Assembly: GCF_903645305.1 (NCBI RefSeq)
Contig: NZ_CAHJXO010000003.1
Coordinates: 474,228 to 538,227 of the forward strand
Source of the DNA: Corynebacterium sp. Marseille-P4321
GTDB taxonomy: Bacteria > Actinomycetota > Actinomycetes > Mycobacteriales > Mycobacteriaceae
Length of the DNA: 64,000 nucleotides
Direction of reading: 5' to 3'
A model generated the notes under the pieces. That model saw only the letters and a program-made list of their open reading frames with translations. It had not been told where the DNA came from and searched no databases. The translations under genes and the position numbers were made by a program. Positions 25,723 to 34,159 of this stretch are shown here, one piece after another. Position 1 is the first letter of the stretch; each line of letters opens with the position of its first letter.

Positions 25723-26985
25723 TCAGGACCGCGGCCACGAACCTTCGGGCTGCAACCCAGTCGAGTCGTCCCATTTCGTGCGCACCTGCCCGGAGGCCTT
25801 CAGTTCCGCAATGGAGCCGATACCCATGAGGTGCAAGGTCACGCGCATCTCCGCAGCCAAGAGCTCGAGCACACGGGAAACGCCCTCCTCACCGCCGGCC
25901 ATCAGGCCGTAGAGGTAGGCACGGCCGATGAGGGTGAAGTCGGCGCCGAGCGCAAGCGCTGCGATGATGTCGGAGCCGTGCATGATGCCGGAATCCAAGA
26001 TGAGCTCAACATCCTCGCCAACGGCCGAGCGAATCGCGGGCAGGGCTCGCAACGAGGTCGGTGCCTTGTCCAGCTGGCGGCCGCCGTGGTTGGACACCAC
26101 CAGGCCGTCGGCGCCGGCGTCGAGCATCCGCAAGGCGTCGTCAGGCGTGAGCACGCCTTTGACGAAGAGCTTGCCGGGCCATATGGAGCGGATCCACTCG
26201 AGGTCCTCAAGCGATAGGTTTGGGTCGAACATGCCGTTGATAAGGCTGGGCAGGTCGGTGGCGGAATCCGAAAGCGAGGCGAACTTCAGCGAGTCGGTGG
26301 TGAGGAAGTTGAACCACCATTCCGGCCGGTAGGACGCATCGACCACGGTTTTCAGGCTCAGCTTCGGCGGGATGGTCATGCCGTTGCGAACGTCGCGAAG
26401 CCGCTGCCCGCCGATTGGGGTGTCCACGGTGACCAAAAGCGTGTCGTAGCCGCTCGCCCAGGCGCGCTGCACCAGGTCGAGGGAGGCGTCGCGGTCCTTC
26501 CACAGGTACAGCTGGAACCAGCGTCGGGCACCGGTTGCGGCGACCTCCTCGACGGAGCGGGTGCCCATCGTGGACAGCGCGAACGGCACGCCCGCTTTCT
26601 TCGCGGCCGCGGCGCCGCCGTCCTCACCCTCGGAGTGCATGAAACGGGTGAACCCGGTCGGCGCGATGCCCACCGGTAGCGCGGAGCGCTGCCCGGCGAT
26701 TTCTACGGATAGGTCCACCTCCGGGTTCGGGCTGAGCACGCGCGGCACCAGTTCAACCTGGTTGAACACATCGCGGGTGCGCCGCGCGGTGGACTCGTCG
26801 CCCGCCGCGCCGTCGACGTAGTCGAATGCGGGGGTGGGTGTGCGTCGTTTAGCAATTGCCCTCAAGTCCCAGATATCGGCGGCTTTTGCGAGCCTTGCTT
26901 CACGACGATTCACCGACGGCAACGGGAAATGCATCAGCGACCGCAGCTCCGCGACATCGGGCAGGCGGCGATTGAGACGAGCCAT
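25723..26985 (-). CDS. lldD: Quinone-dependent L-lactate dehydrogenase
   Basis: A 420-residue FMN-dependent alpha-hydroxy-acid dehydrogenase that oxidises L-lactate to pyruvate at the membrane. Family features are RTPTPAFDYVDGAAGDE, PVGIAPTGFTRFMHSEGE, the substrate-binding region WFQLYLWKDRD, LFVKGVLTPDDA with the catalytic-face Lys, SNHGGRQLD with the catalytic His, and GADFTLIGRAYLYGLMAGG for FMN phosphate. The ATG at 26985 has AAAGG nine bases upstream. It lies two bases after the permease stop, as in the cg3226-lldD operon of C. glutamicum. The last 14 residues (DDSTGLQPEG...) differ from the nearby remnant and may be a replaced tail. Confidence 0.92.
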   Translation of the reverse strand: MARLNRRLPDVAELRSLMHFPLPSVNRREARLAKAADIWDLRAIAKRRTPTPAFDYVDGAAGDESTARRTRDVFNQVELVPRVLSPNPEVDLSVEIAGQRSALPVGIAPTGFTRFMHSEGEDGGAAAAKKAGVPFALSTMGTRSVEEVAATGARRWFQLYLWKDRDASLDLVQRAWASGYDTLLVTVDTPIGGQRLRDVRNGMTIPPKLSLKTVVDASYRPEWWFNFLTTDSLKFASLSDSATDLPSLINGMFDPNLSLEDLEWIRSIWPGKLFVKGVLTPDDALRMLDAGADGLVVSNHGGRQLDKAPTSLRALPAIRSAVGEDVELILDSGIMHGSDIIAALALGADFTLIGRAYLYGLMAGGEEGVSRVLELLAAEMRVTLHLMGIGSIAELKASGQVRTKWDDSTGLQPEGSWPRS

Positions 26986-26987
26986 TA

Positions 26988-28304
26988 TTAGAACCTTTCT
27001 TTCGGGGAAATTACGACGGCGACGATGGTCACGGCGCAACACGCGATGATGAACAGGGCCGGGTAGGTGATGGCGCCCCCGCCAAGACCCTGCAGGTAGG
27101 TCATGATGAGCGGGGTGAAGCCGGCGACCACCGCGCCGTTGAGTTCGCGGGCCATGGCGGTGCCACTCATGCGCTCGCTCGCCGGAAACAGGCTGGCGTA
27201 GAACGCGCCCTGGGAACCCGAGGTAAACGTGATGATGAAGGCGTAGCCAGCGGCGACGGCGAGCCCACCCTTAAGAGCGCTGCCCGAGGTCATCGCGTTC
27301 AAGATCGGGAAGATGGTGATGATGCCGATCGCGCAGCCGAGCGCCATGGTGCGCCCGCCGCCGATTTTGTCGGAGAGCCAGCCGCCGAACGGAGTGGTTA
27401 CTACGGCCACGAGGGTGCCCAGAGTGACTGCGGTGAGCGCCTCGGTGCGGGTCAGGCCGACCGTGTCGGAAGACATCAGCGGGATGGAGAAGACGGCGAG
27501 CGAGTAGTTCACTGCGCTGTGGCCGGTCATGACGAGGAAGCCGGTGAACACGGCCCAGCCGTGGTTCTTCATCAGCGTGGCAATGGGCACGCGCTTGGTC
27601 TCCCCGCGCGCCTCGGCCTCCCGCTGGGCCTGCAGGTACTCCGGCGTTTCCTCCAGCTTGCTGCGGATCCAGATGGCGAGCACAAACAGGACTGCGGAGA
27701 GGAGGAAGGGGATGCGCCAGGCCCAGCCGAGCAAGGCTTCGTCGCCAAGCGCGGAAACTGCGAGGAACGCGAGCGTGGCCAAACTGATGCCCAGCGGCGG
27801 GGTGGACATGACGATGGAGGTTAGGATGCCGCGTTTATTCGGTGGAGCGAACTCGGCGACGATTGTCATCGCGCCGGCCAGTTCCGCGCCGGCTCCCATG
27901 CCCTGCATCAGTCGGAGCATCACCAGCAGGATCGGGGCAAGCACGCCGACCGATTCCGCGGTGGGCAACAGGCCGATGCCGACGGTGGCGGTCCCCATGA
28001 GCACCAGCGTGACGAACATGGCCGGGCGGCGTCCGTGCCTATCCCCCAAGTAACCCACCAGCAGGCCGCCGAGGGGCCGAGCGATGAAGCCGACGGCGAA
28101 GGTGGCGAAAGCGGCAATGGTCGCGCCGGCGCCGGTGCCCTGGAAGAACAGTGGTCCGATAACAAGGCCGGCGGCGGCGCCGTAGAGGGCGTAGTCGTAC
28201 CACTCAATGACCGTGCCGGTCACCGCGGCGAACAGGGCCTTGCGCGAACCCGGAGAGAGCCGGGCGGGCGGCGCAGGCACGGGCGCCTCGTTATGCGTGT
28301 CCAT
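26988..28304 (-). CDS. MFS metabolite:H+ symporter, probable lactate permease
   Basis: A 438-residue MHS-type transporter with 12 helices: VTGTVIEWYDYALYGAAAGL is the family helix-1 signature, and GYLGDRHGRRPAM is motif A. It lies immediately upstream of lldD, matching cg3226-lldD of C. glutamicum, so L-lactate uptake is the likely role. I use the ATG at 28304. IS1249 has inserted 8 bp before it, which cuts the gene off from its native leader. A TTG seven codons upstream is in frame inside the IS terminal repeat, so a slightly longer product is possible. No convincing ribosome-binding site remains. Confidence 0.85.
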   Translation of the reverse strand: MDTHNEAPVPAPPARLSPGSRKALFAAVTGTVIEWYDYALYGAAAGLVIGPLFFQGTGAGATIAAFATFAVGFIARPLGGLLVGYLGDRHGRRPAMFVTLVLMGTATVGIGLLPTAESVGVLAPILLVMLRLMQGMGAGAELAGAMTIVAEFAPPNKRGILTSIVMSTPPLGISLATLAFLAVSALGDEALLGWAWRIPFLLSAVLFVLAIWIRSKLEETPEYLQAQREAEARGETKRVPIATLMKNHGWAVFTGFLVMTGHSAVNYSLAVFSIPLMSSDTVGLTRTEALTAVTLGTLVAVVTTPFGGWLSDKIGGGRTMALGCAIGIITIFPILNAMTSGSALKGGLAVAAGYAFIITFTSGSQGAFYASLFPASERMSGTAMARELNGAVVAGFTPLIMTYLQGLGGGAITYPALFIIACCAVTIVAVVISPKERF

Positions 28305-28311
28305 GCAAGTA

Positions 28312-29700
28312 GGGTTAAACGACAAAATGTGTGTCTAGAATCAGCGATTTATGTGTCCTGACCTCTAGCGTTGCTGGAAATATATGCTTGCTGGGCTTAT
28401 ATCTGTCCTCTGAGCCGTAAATCCTCGGTGTGGTGCCGGTGATGTGCTACGGGCCGGTGGTGGCATTAACCAATGCCAAAGAACCGACCCCGCTGCAGCG
28501 TGTGCGGCGGCGAAATGAAACGTAACGGACGCACCACAGCACACCGGGCGAGGTGGCGCTGCAAAACCGGCGGCGCCTCCACCACAAAACGACGCCCAGA
28601 CATCTCAAACAAGACCGCTTTTGATGCCTTCATCGCCCACGTCACCAGTGGTGAAAGCTTGGAAACCACTGCCGATAAACTCGGCTACCGCCCGCGCACC
28701 CTACAACGCAGGTTTGAACCGTTCTGGCTTATCGACGTGCCTGATCCCACCATCGGACACGACGGGCGTATCTACGACCAGATCTTCATCGACGGCACCT
28801 ACACCGCCAGCGGGTGCCTCATCGTGGCCGCCACATTGGATCACGTCATCGCCTGGCACTGGTGCAAACACGAAACCACCCACGCCTACCAACAACTCCT
28901 CGAGCGCATCCCCGCACCCTTAATCGCTGTCATCGACGGCGGACAAGGCGCAGCCAGCGCCATCAAGAAATGTTGGCCCACAACCAAAATCCAACGCTGT
29001 CTCGTTCACGCCCAACGCGTCGTGCGCCGCTACACCACATCACGACCGCGCACCGAAGCAGGACGAGCGATCTACCAACTCGCGCTCAACCTCACCAAAA
29101 TCACCACCTTGGATCAAGCAGCTCAATGGGGTGTGCAACTACATGAGTTCGGAAACGTCTACCGCGACTGGATGGATCAAAAGACGCTGACCAAAGACCC
29201 GAAAACCGGCGCGTGGACACGCGAGTGGACACACGCCAACGTGCGCAAGGCCTACAACAGTCTCAACCACCTCTGGCGCAACCAACTGCTGTTCGTCTAC
29301 CTCGACCCACCCGACAGTGTGCTCGATGTCAGCCGGATCAAATCGACCACCAACAGCCTGGAAGGCGGCATCAACGCCCAACTGAAACTGCTGGCCCGCA
29401 CCCACCGCGGCAGATCCGGGGAGCATCAGCGTCGGATGCTGGAGTGGTGGCTGTATCTGAAAACGGAACTGCCTGACGATCCTGTTGAGATCGCCAGGCA
29501 GTCCAACTGGGGCCAGGACCAACTCGCCAAAGTATCCACCCTGACCCACAACGAGAACCAAGCCGACCACGAAACTTCGACGACCAGCCCTCTACGACAA
29601 CGCTATCGACACCAACTACACACACTCAATCGGCATCCGAAAAGGCCACATCTAACCCCGCGACACGCCGGAGTCAGACACACATTTTGTCGTTTAACCC
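28312..29700 (+). mobile_element. IS1249: IS1249-type insertion sequence (IS256 family), 1,389 bp
   Basis: Perfect 25-bp terminal inverted repeats lie at 28312-28336 and 29676-29700, beginning GGGTTAAACGACAAAATGTG. The flanks carry an 8-bp target duplication, TGCAAGTA, at 28304-28311 and 29701-29708. The size and transposase fit IS1249 of Corynebacterium. The intact ends and exact duplication indicate a recent, probably functional insertion. It separates the lldP-lldD operon from tRNA-Leu. Confidence 0.95.
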
Positions 29701-29873
29701 TGCAAGTAATAACTAGCACGAGGGGACGACACGTAAGTCAAAGACCCGCCGCACAGTGTGCGACGGGCCTTCCGGTTGTGCCCGGGGGGGGACTTGAACC
29801 CCCACGTTCTTGCGAACACTGGCACCTGAAGCCAGCGCGTCTGCCAATTCCGCCACCCGGGCGGGCGACTTGA
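28473..29873 (+). CDS. IS1249-family transposase, reading through the right IS end
   Basis: The first 409 residues lie inside the element. They begin with a zinc-ribbon-like CSVCGGEMKRNGRT and continue through a mutator-type DDE core, where IFIDGTYTASG, IAVIDGGQGAAS and STTNSLEGGINAQLK probably carry the acidic residues. No stop codon occurs before the right terminal repeat ends, so the frame runs on for 57 codons of host DNA, including antisense tRNA-Leu, to 29873. The extra tail is an artefact of this insertion site. The ATG at 28473 begins MPKNRPRCSVCGG. Confidence 0.85.
   Translation: MPKNRPRCSVCGGEMKRNGRTTAHRARWRCKTGGASTTKRRPDISNKTAFDAFIAHVTSGESLETTADKLGYRPRTLQRRFEPFWLIDVPDPTIGHDGRIYDQIFIDGTYTASGCLIVAATLDHVIAWHWCKHETTHAYQQLLERIPAPLIAVIDGGQGAASAIKKCWPTTKIQRCLVHAQRVVRRYTTSRPRTEAGRAIYQLALNLTKITTLDQAAQWGVQLHEFGNVYRDWMDQKTLTKDPKTGAWTREWTHANVRKAYNSLNHLWRNQLLFVYLDPPDSVLDVSRIKSTTNSLEGGINAQLKLLARTHRGRSGEHQRRMLEWWLYLKTELPDDPVEIARQSNWGQDQLAKVSTLTHNENQADHETSTTSPLRQRYRHQLHTLNRHPKRPHLTPRHAGVRHTFCRLTLQVITSTRGRHVSQRPAAQCATGLPVVPGGGLEPPRSCEHWHLKPARLPIPPPGRAT
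29743..29769 (-). terminator. Terminator hairpin downstream of tRNA-Leu
   Basis: Two 12-base arms (29743-29754 and 29758-29769) pair at 10 of 12 positions around a short loop, directly after the tRNA on the minus strand. A CTTT tract follows. Confidence 0.7.
29779..29862 (-). tRNA. tRNA-Leu (CAG)
   Basis: Read on the minus strand, GCCCGGG pairs with CCCGGGC plus the discriminator A. The anticodon arm is CTGGC-TTCAGGT-GCCAG, giving anticodon CAG. A long variable arm (TGTTCGCAAGAACG) and the TTCAAGT loop complete a class II leucine tRNA. No CCA is encoded. Confidence 0.95.
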
Positions 29874-30018
29874 ACACTATAAGCCCGCCTCTGCGAAGAC
29901 CACAAACCGGCAGTTCAAGACGACTTTTACAGCATCCGTCTAGGTTCACGTCGGGGAGACATTTATACTGTCTGAGCTACATAGAATCTGCATGTGAGGA
30001 AAGGAGGTGCGCGAGAAG

Positions 30019-30930
30019 ATGGCGTTCATGGACAAGCTGGCGAAGCTGGACAGCTCCCTGCAGCGCGGTCTGGATAACTCCATGGCCGCGGTGTTCGGCG
30101 GCAAAGTGGTGCCTGCGGAGATCGAGGAATTGATCAAGCAGGAGGCCCAGGATTCGCTGGTGGTTACCGACCAGGACGAGTACGTGGCGCCGAACGTGTA
30201 CGCGGTCGGCGTGTCCTCCAAGGACCTGGAAAACCTCTCCCAACACAGGAATCTCCCCGCGGACCTCGCCGAGCAACTCACGCGCTACGTACGCAACCAG
30301 GACTGGTTTATCGACGGTCCTGCCGTAGTGCGTATCGCGGAAGAGTCGGGGCTGCGCACAGGCCAGCTCCGCGTGTCGTCTTACATCGACACCATGCCGG
30401 ACGTGGTGAGCGGCTTCGACGCCATCTTGGCAGAGCCGAAACGCCCCAAGGGCAAGCACCGCGCCTCACGCACGCAAGCACAGGAGGATGCAATGTCCGA
30501 ACCACAACCGAACGCACCAGCCGAACCCACGGCACAACCGCCGGCGGCTGGAGGCGCGCCCACGGTGAGCCTGCTGCTCCAGGACGGTTCCTCGCGCAGC
30601 TACCTGGTGCACGAGGGCTCCAACATTCTGGGCCGCTCCAACGACTCGGATTTCCGTCTGCCGGACACTGGGGTCTCCCGCCAACACGCGGAGATCACCT
30701 GGGACGGCCAGGTGGCCGTGCTGGTGGATCTACAGTCCACCAACGGCACGACGGTGAACGACGAGCCGGTGGATAACTGGATGCTCGCTGACGGTGACGT
30801 GATCACCCTCGGCCATTCCAACATCGAGGTGCGTATTGTCGCCCCGCAGGCCGCGGCCCCGCAGGCTGACGCGCAGCCCCAGTTCACCGACTCGGTGTCC
30901 CACCCCAGCACCGAGTACTTCCGCCCCTAG
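30019..30930 (+). CDS. fhaA: FHA-domain protein FhaA (DUF3662 plus FHA)
   Basis: 303 residues. The N-terminal DUF3662 domain (MAFMDKLAKLDSSLQRGLDN, KVVPAEIEELIKQEAQDS) is followed by a Pro/Ala-rich linker and a C-terminal FHA domain (SNILGRSNDSDFRLPDTGVS, RQHAEI, STNGTTVN) that binds phosphothreonine. In mycobacteria FhaA connects PknB signalling to MviN and peptidoglycan synthesis at the pole. The ATG at 30019 is preceded by AAGGAGG at 30001-30007. It leads the fha-pstP-rodA-pbpA-pkn cluster, which is probably one transcript starting between here and tRNA-Leu. Confidence 0.93.
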   Translation: MAFMDKLAKLDSSLQRGLDNSMAAVFGGKVVPAEIEELIKQEAQDSLVVTDQDEYVAPNVYAVGVSSKDLENLSQHRNLPADLAEQLTRYVRNQDWFIDGPAVVRIAEESGLRTGQLRVSSYIDTMPDVVSGFDAILAEPKRPKGKHRASRTQAQEDAMSEPQPNAPAEPTAQPPAAGGAPTVSLLLQDGSSRSYLVHEGSNILGRSNDSDFRLPDTGVSRQHAEITWDGQVAVLVDLQSTNGTTVNDEPVDNWMLADGDVITLGHSNIEVRIVAPQAAAPQADAQPQFTDSVSHPSTEYFRP

Positions 30931-30969
30931 CGGGCCTACATTCACCAGCCGGGTATTTGAAGGAGCGAG

Positions 30970-31419
30970 ATGGATTCTGCGGTTATTCTCAGTGCGCGCT
31001 TCGGCCTGCTTGCGCTCATGTGGGTGTTCATCCTGCTGGTGTTGTGGTCCCAGCGTAAGGATGTGGTGGCGGCGGCGGGAGCCGTGCGTCGCCAAGCAAG
31101 TGCTTCTGCCCCCGTCGCCAGGGAAAAAGCCCGGAGCCTTGCGGTAATTGAGGGGCCGTTGAAAGGCTCCCACATGGAAGTTGCCAGCTTGGAGGACTTC
31201 ACTGTAGGCAGGGCAGGAGACAACGATTTCCAGCTGGGCGACGACTTCGCGTCCTCGCGCCACGCGCGCCTGTTCCGCAGGGGCAGCGAGTGGTTCGTGG
31301 AGGACCTCGACTCCCGCAACGGCACGTTTGTCAACGGCGTGCGCATCGACCAGCCAGAGCGGGTGTCGGTGGGCACAGATATGAAGATGGGACGCACGAT
31401 TGTGAGGTTGATGCCGTGA
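30970..31419 (+). CDS. fhaB: FHA-domain membrane protein FhaB (FipA)
   Basis: 149 residues. One N-terminal transmembrane helix (FGLLALMWVFILLVLWS) is followed by a cytoplasmic FHA domain with FTVGRAGDNDFQLGDDFASS, RHARLF and SRNGTFVNG. It binds phosphorylated partners of the septation machinery; the mycobacterial homologue FipA links FtsZ and FtsQ. GAAGGAGCGAG precedes the ATG. The stop overlaps the pstP start by one base (TGATG), so translation is coupled. Confidence 0.93.
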   Translation: MDSAVILSARFGLLALMWVFILLVLWSQRKDVVAAAGAVRRQASASAPVAREKARSLAVIEGPLKGSHMEVASLEDFTVGRAGDNDFQLGDDFASSRHARLFRRGSEWFVEDLDSRNGTFVNGVRIDQPERVSVGTDMKMGRTIVRLMP

Positions 31420-32813
31420 TGTTGGGCTTGAACTTCGTCGCCGCCTCGGACCGCGGCCTTGTGCGCGGCAACAACGAGGATTCGGCATACGCAGGGCCTC
31501 ACCTGCTTGTGCTTGCCGACGGTATGGGAGGCCACGCCGCCGGCGAGGTCGCGTCCCAGCTCATGGTGGAGCACCTCGAACACCTCGACCGCGACCCCGG
31601 CGACGCGGATATGCTCGCGCTGCTGGGCGCCGGGGCGGAGGATGCCAACGCCGCCATCGCCGAATCGGTGGCGGCGCACCCCGAGCAAAACGGGATGGGC
31701 ACCACCCTGACCGCGCTGATGTTCAACGGCGCGCAGTTCGGTCTCATCCACGTCGGCGATTCGCGCGGGTACCTGCTACGCGACGGTGAGCTGCGCCAGA
31801 TCACCAAAGACGACACGTTCGTGCAGTCGCTGGTGGACGAGGGCCGTCTCGCCGCCGAGGACGTGTCCACCCACCCGCAGAAATCGCTCATTTTGAAGGC
31901 GTACACGGGCCGCGAGGTGGAGCCGTACCTCGAGCTGATCGAGGCGCGCCCGGGCGACCGCGTGCTGCTGTGCTCCGACGGACTTTCGGACCCTGTGACG
32001 TTTGAGACCATTGCGCTCGCGCTTGGCGACGGCACGCCTGAGTTCGCGGCGCAGCGCCTGGTTGAGCTCGCGCTGCGCTCCGGCGGGCCGGACAACGTCA
32101 CTGTGGTCATCGCCGAGGTGGTCGAGGTGCCCGAAGGCGCTGTCGCTGAATCGTCGGCTCCTGCGAAGGTTGGCGCGCTCGCCCCCGGTTACGAGCCGAC
32201 CCACCCGGATTCTTCCGCCTCCCGCGCGGCCGCACTCCTGCGCAAGTCCGAGACCATCCAGCCCAATACCCGGCGCGACACCGGTGCTTCCGCGGGCGCG
32301 GCAGGCACGGCCGAGGAACCGGCCGCCGACGACGAGGAGGCTCACACTCCCGCCAAGGCCGATAAAGGCGCTAAAGGTGTGTGGCCCTGGGTGATCGGCG
32401 CGTTGCTGCTGGCCATCGTCTTGGTGTTTTCCGGGTTGATGTGGATGCAATCCCGCGGCGAGGACTCCTACGCGCTCACGGTGGATAATGACGGCGAGTT
32501 CGTCATCGAGCACGAGCACCGCCCGAACCCGTTCGCCGACGCGGAGGTCGAGGCGCTGCAGCACGCATGCCTGACGGATGAGGGCGACCTGCGCGTCATC
32601 GCGAAAGAAGACACCCCTGGTGACTGCCACGTCTTCGGGCTGGAGGATTTGCCAAAAGAGGAGCGCAACAGCATCGAGCAATCGCTTGACGACGGCGCCC
32701 GCGGCACGTACGACGCAGTCCTCGGTCGGCTCAACGAGTTGGCGGATGAGGCGCTGCCGGTGTGCGTCGATAAGCAAACGCCCGACAAAAACGCCTGCCG
32801 GGAGGCGCGATGA
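31419..32813 (+). CDS. pstP: PP2C-family Ser/Thr protein phosphatase PstP/Ppp
   Basis: 464 residues. The N-terminal 240 residues form a PP2C/SpoIIE-like phosphatase with the metal-site motifs SDRGLVRGNNEDSAY, LLVLADGMGGHAAGEVAS, GTTLTAL, HVGDSRGYLLRDG, LLCSDGLSD and GGPDNVTVV. After an Ala/Glu-rich linker comes one membrane helix (VWPWVIGALLLAIVLVFSGL), and then an extracellular domain of about 110 residues with three Cys. It reverses phosphorylation by PknA and PknB encoded downstream. The start overlaps the fhaB stop by one base and the stop overlaps the rodA start by four (ATGA). Confidence 0.93.
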   Translation: MLGLNFVAASDRGLVRGNNEDSAYAGPHLLVLADGMGGHAAGEVASQLMVEHLEHLDRDPGDADMLALLGAGAEDANAAIAESVAAHPEQNGMGTTLTALMFNGAQFGLIHVGDSRGYLLRDGELRQITKDDTFVQSLVDEGRLAAEDVSTHPQKSLILKAYTGREVEPYLELIEARPGDRVLLCSDGLSDPVTFETIALALGDGTPEFAAQRLVELALRSGGPDNVTVVIAEVVEVPEGAVAESSAPAKVGALAPGYEPTHPDSSASRAAALLRKSETIQPNTRRDTGASAGAAGTAEEPAADDEEAHTPAKADKGAKGVWPWVIGALLLAIVLVFSGLMWMQSRGEDSYALTVDNDGEFVIEHEHRPNPFADAEVEALQHACLTDEGDLRVIAKEDTPGDCHVFGLEDLPKEERNSIEQSLDDGARGTYDAVLGRLNELADEALPVCVDKQTPDKNACREAR

Positions 32814-34159
32814 GCCGACTTACTTCCCGCACCCGCGAACTGTTCCTGCTGCTGTGCGCCACCGGCCTTCTGCTGCTCATGCTCTTCGGGCTGGAAATGA
32901 GCCAAGGGCGCACCCTGACCACTGAAATGCTCTACCTCGTCGGCGGGTTCATCGGCGTATATGCGATCGCGCACGTGGCAATCGCCTACCTCGCCCCCTA
33001 CGCCGACCAGGTGTTGTTGCCCGTCGTCGCGCTGCTCAACGCGCTGGGCTTGGTGGTGATTTACCGCCTTGACCTGGCCGAGCGCCCCGAGTACGGCCCG
33101 CTGGCCGAACGCCAGATGATGTGGTCGCTGGTGGGCGTGGTTTTGATGGTGCTCACCCTAATCATCGTGCGCGACCACAAGGCGCTGTCCAGGTACGCGT
33201 ACCTGCTGGGCCTGCTGGGTCTCGTGCTGCTCGCGCTGCCGCTGGTGTGGCCGCAGCCGCCGGACGCCGAGGCGCGCATCTGGATCTACCTCGGGCCGTT
33301 TTCCATTCAGCCCGGCGAGTTTTCCAAGATTTTGCTGCTCATCTTCTTTGCGCAGCTCCTCGCGCAGAAGCGCGCCCTGTTCACCGTGGCCGGTAAGCGC
33401 TTCCTGGGGCTGACGTTCCCGCGCCTGCGCGACCTCGCGCCGATTCTGGTGGTGTGGGGCATCGCCATCGTGATCATGGCCGTGTCCAACGACTTCGGCC
33501 CCGCGCTGCTGCTCTTCGCCACCGTGCTGGGCATGGTGTACTTCGCCACCGGGCGTACCTCCTGGCTACTCATCGGGCTCGGCCTCGTCGCCGTCGGCGG
33601 CTACGGGGTGTACCGGGTAAGCGACAAAATCCAGAACCGGGTTGCCAACGTCATCGACCCGTTGGCCAACTTCGAATCCTTCGGCTACCAGCCCTCGCAG
33701 GCGCTGTTCGGCCTGTCCTGGGGCGGCATGACCGGCGTAGGCCTGGGCTACGGCCACCCGGAGATGGTGCCGGTGGCGCACTCCGACTACATCCTCGCCG
33801 CACTGGGCGAGGAGCTCGGTTTCATCGGCGTGGCCGCCGTGCTGTGCCTGTTCGCCATCTTCATCACCCGCGGCTTCCGCGCCGCGCTGCAGGTGCGCGA
33901 CACCTTCGGCAAACTGCTTGCCTCGGGCCTTGCGCTCACCATTGCGATCCAGATCTTCGTGGTCGCAGGTGGCATCTCCTCCATGCTGCCCATGACCGGC
34001 CTGACCACACCGTTCATGTCCGCGGGTGGCTCCGCCGTGATGGCGAACTACATCCTGCTCGGGCTGCTCCTGCGCATCTCCAACAGCGCGAACCGACCCG
34101 CCGAGTTCGACGCGACCGCCTTGCGCAAACCTTCCCGGCGTGCGGAGGTGGCAGCGTAA
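32810..34159 (+). CDS. rodA: SEDS-family peptidoglycan polymerase RodA/FtsW
   Basis: A 449-residue polytopic protein of the SEDS family. The signature IWIYLGPFSIQPGEFSKILL and the later NDFGPALLLFATVLGMVYFATGR, ALGEELGFIGVAAVL and GGISSMLPMTGLTTPFMSAGG identify it. It polymerises lipid II into glycan strands with the partner transpeptidase PbpA, encoded next, at the growing cell poles. Its stop is immediately followed by the pbpA ATG, with no gap. The four-base overlap with pstP supports one operon. Confidence 0.93.
   Translation: MSRLTSRTRELFLLLCATGLLLLMLFGLEMSQGRTLTTEMLYLVGGFIGVYAIAHVAIAYLAPYADQVLLPVVALLNALGLVVIYRLDLAERPEYGPLAERQMMWSLVGVVLMVLTLIIVRDHKALSRYAYLLGLLGLVLLALPLVWPQPPDAEARIWIYLGPFSIQPGEFSKILLLIFFAQLLAQKRALFTVAGKRFLGLTFPRLRDLAPILVVWGIAIVIMAVSNDFGPALLLFATVLGMVYFATGRTSWLLIGLGLVAVGGYGVYRVSDKIQNRVANVIDPLANFESFGYQPSQALFGLSWGGMTGVGLGYGHPEMVPVAHSDYILAALGEELGFIGVAAVLCLFAIFITRGFRAALQVRDTFGKLLASGLALTIAIQIFVVAGGISSMLPMTGLTTPFMSAGGSAVMANYILLGLLLRISNSANRPAEFDATALRKPSRRAEVAA

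Noticed and set aside
29779..29873. Peptide tail VVPGGGLEPPRS at the end of the IS1249 frame as a real domain
   Set aside because: This is the well-known false translation of the antisense strand of a tRNA gene.
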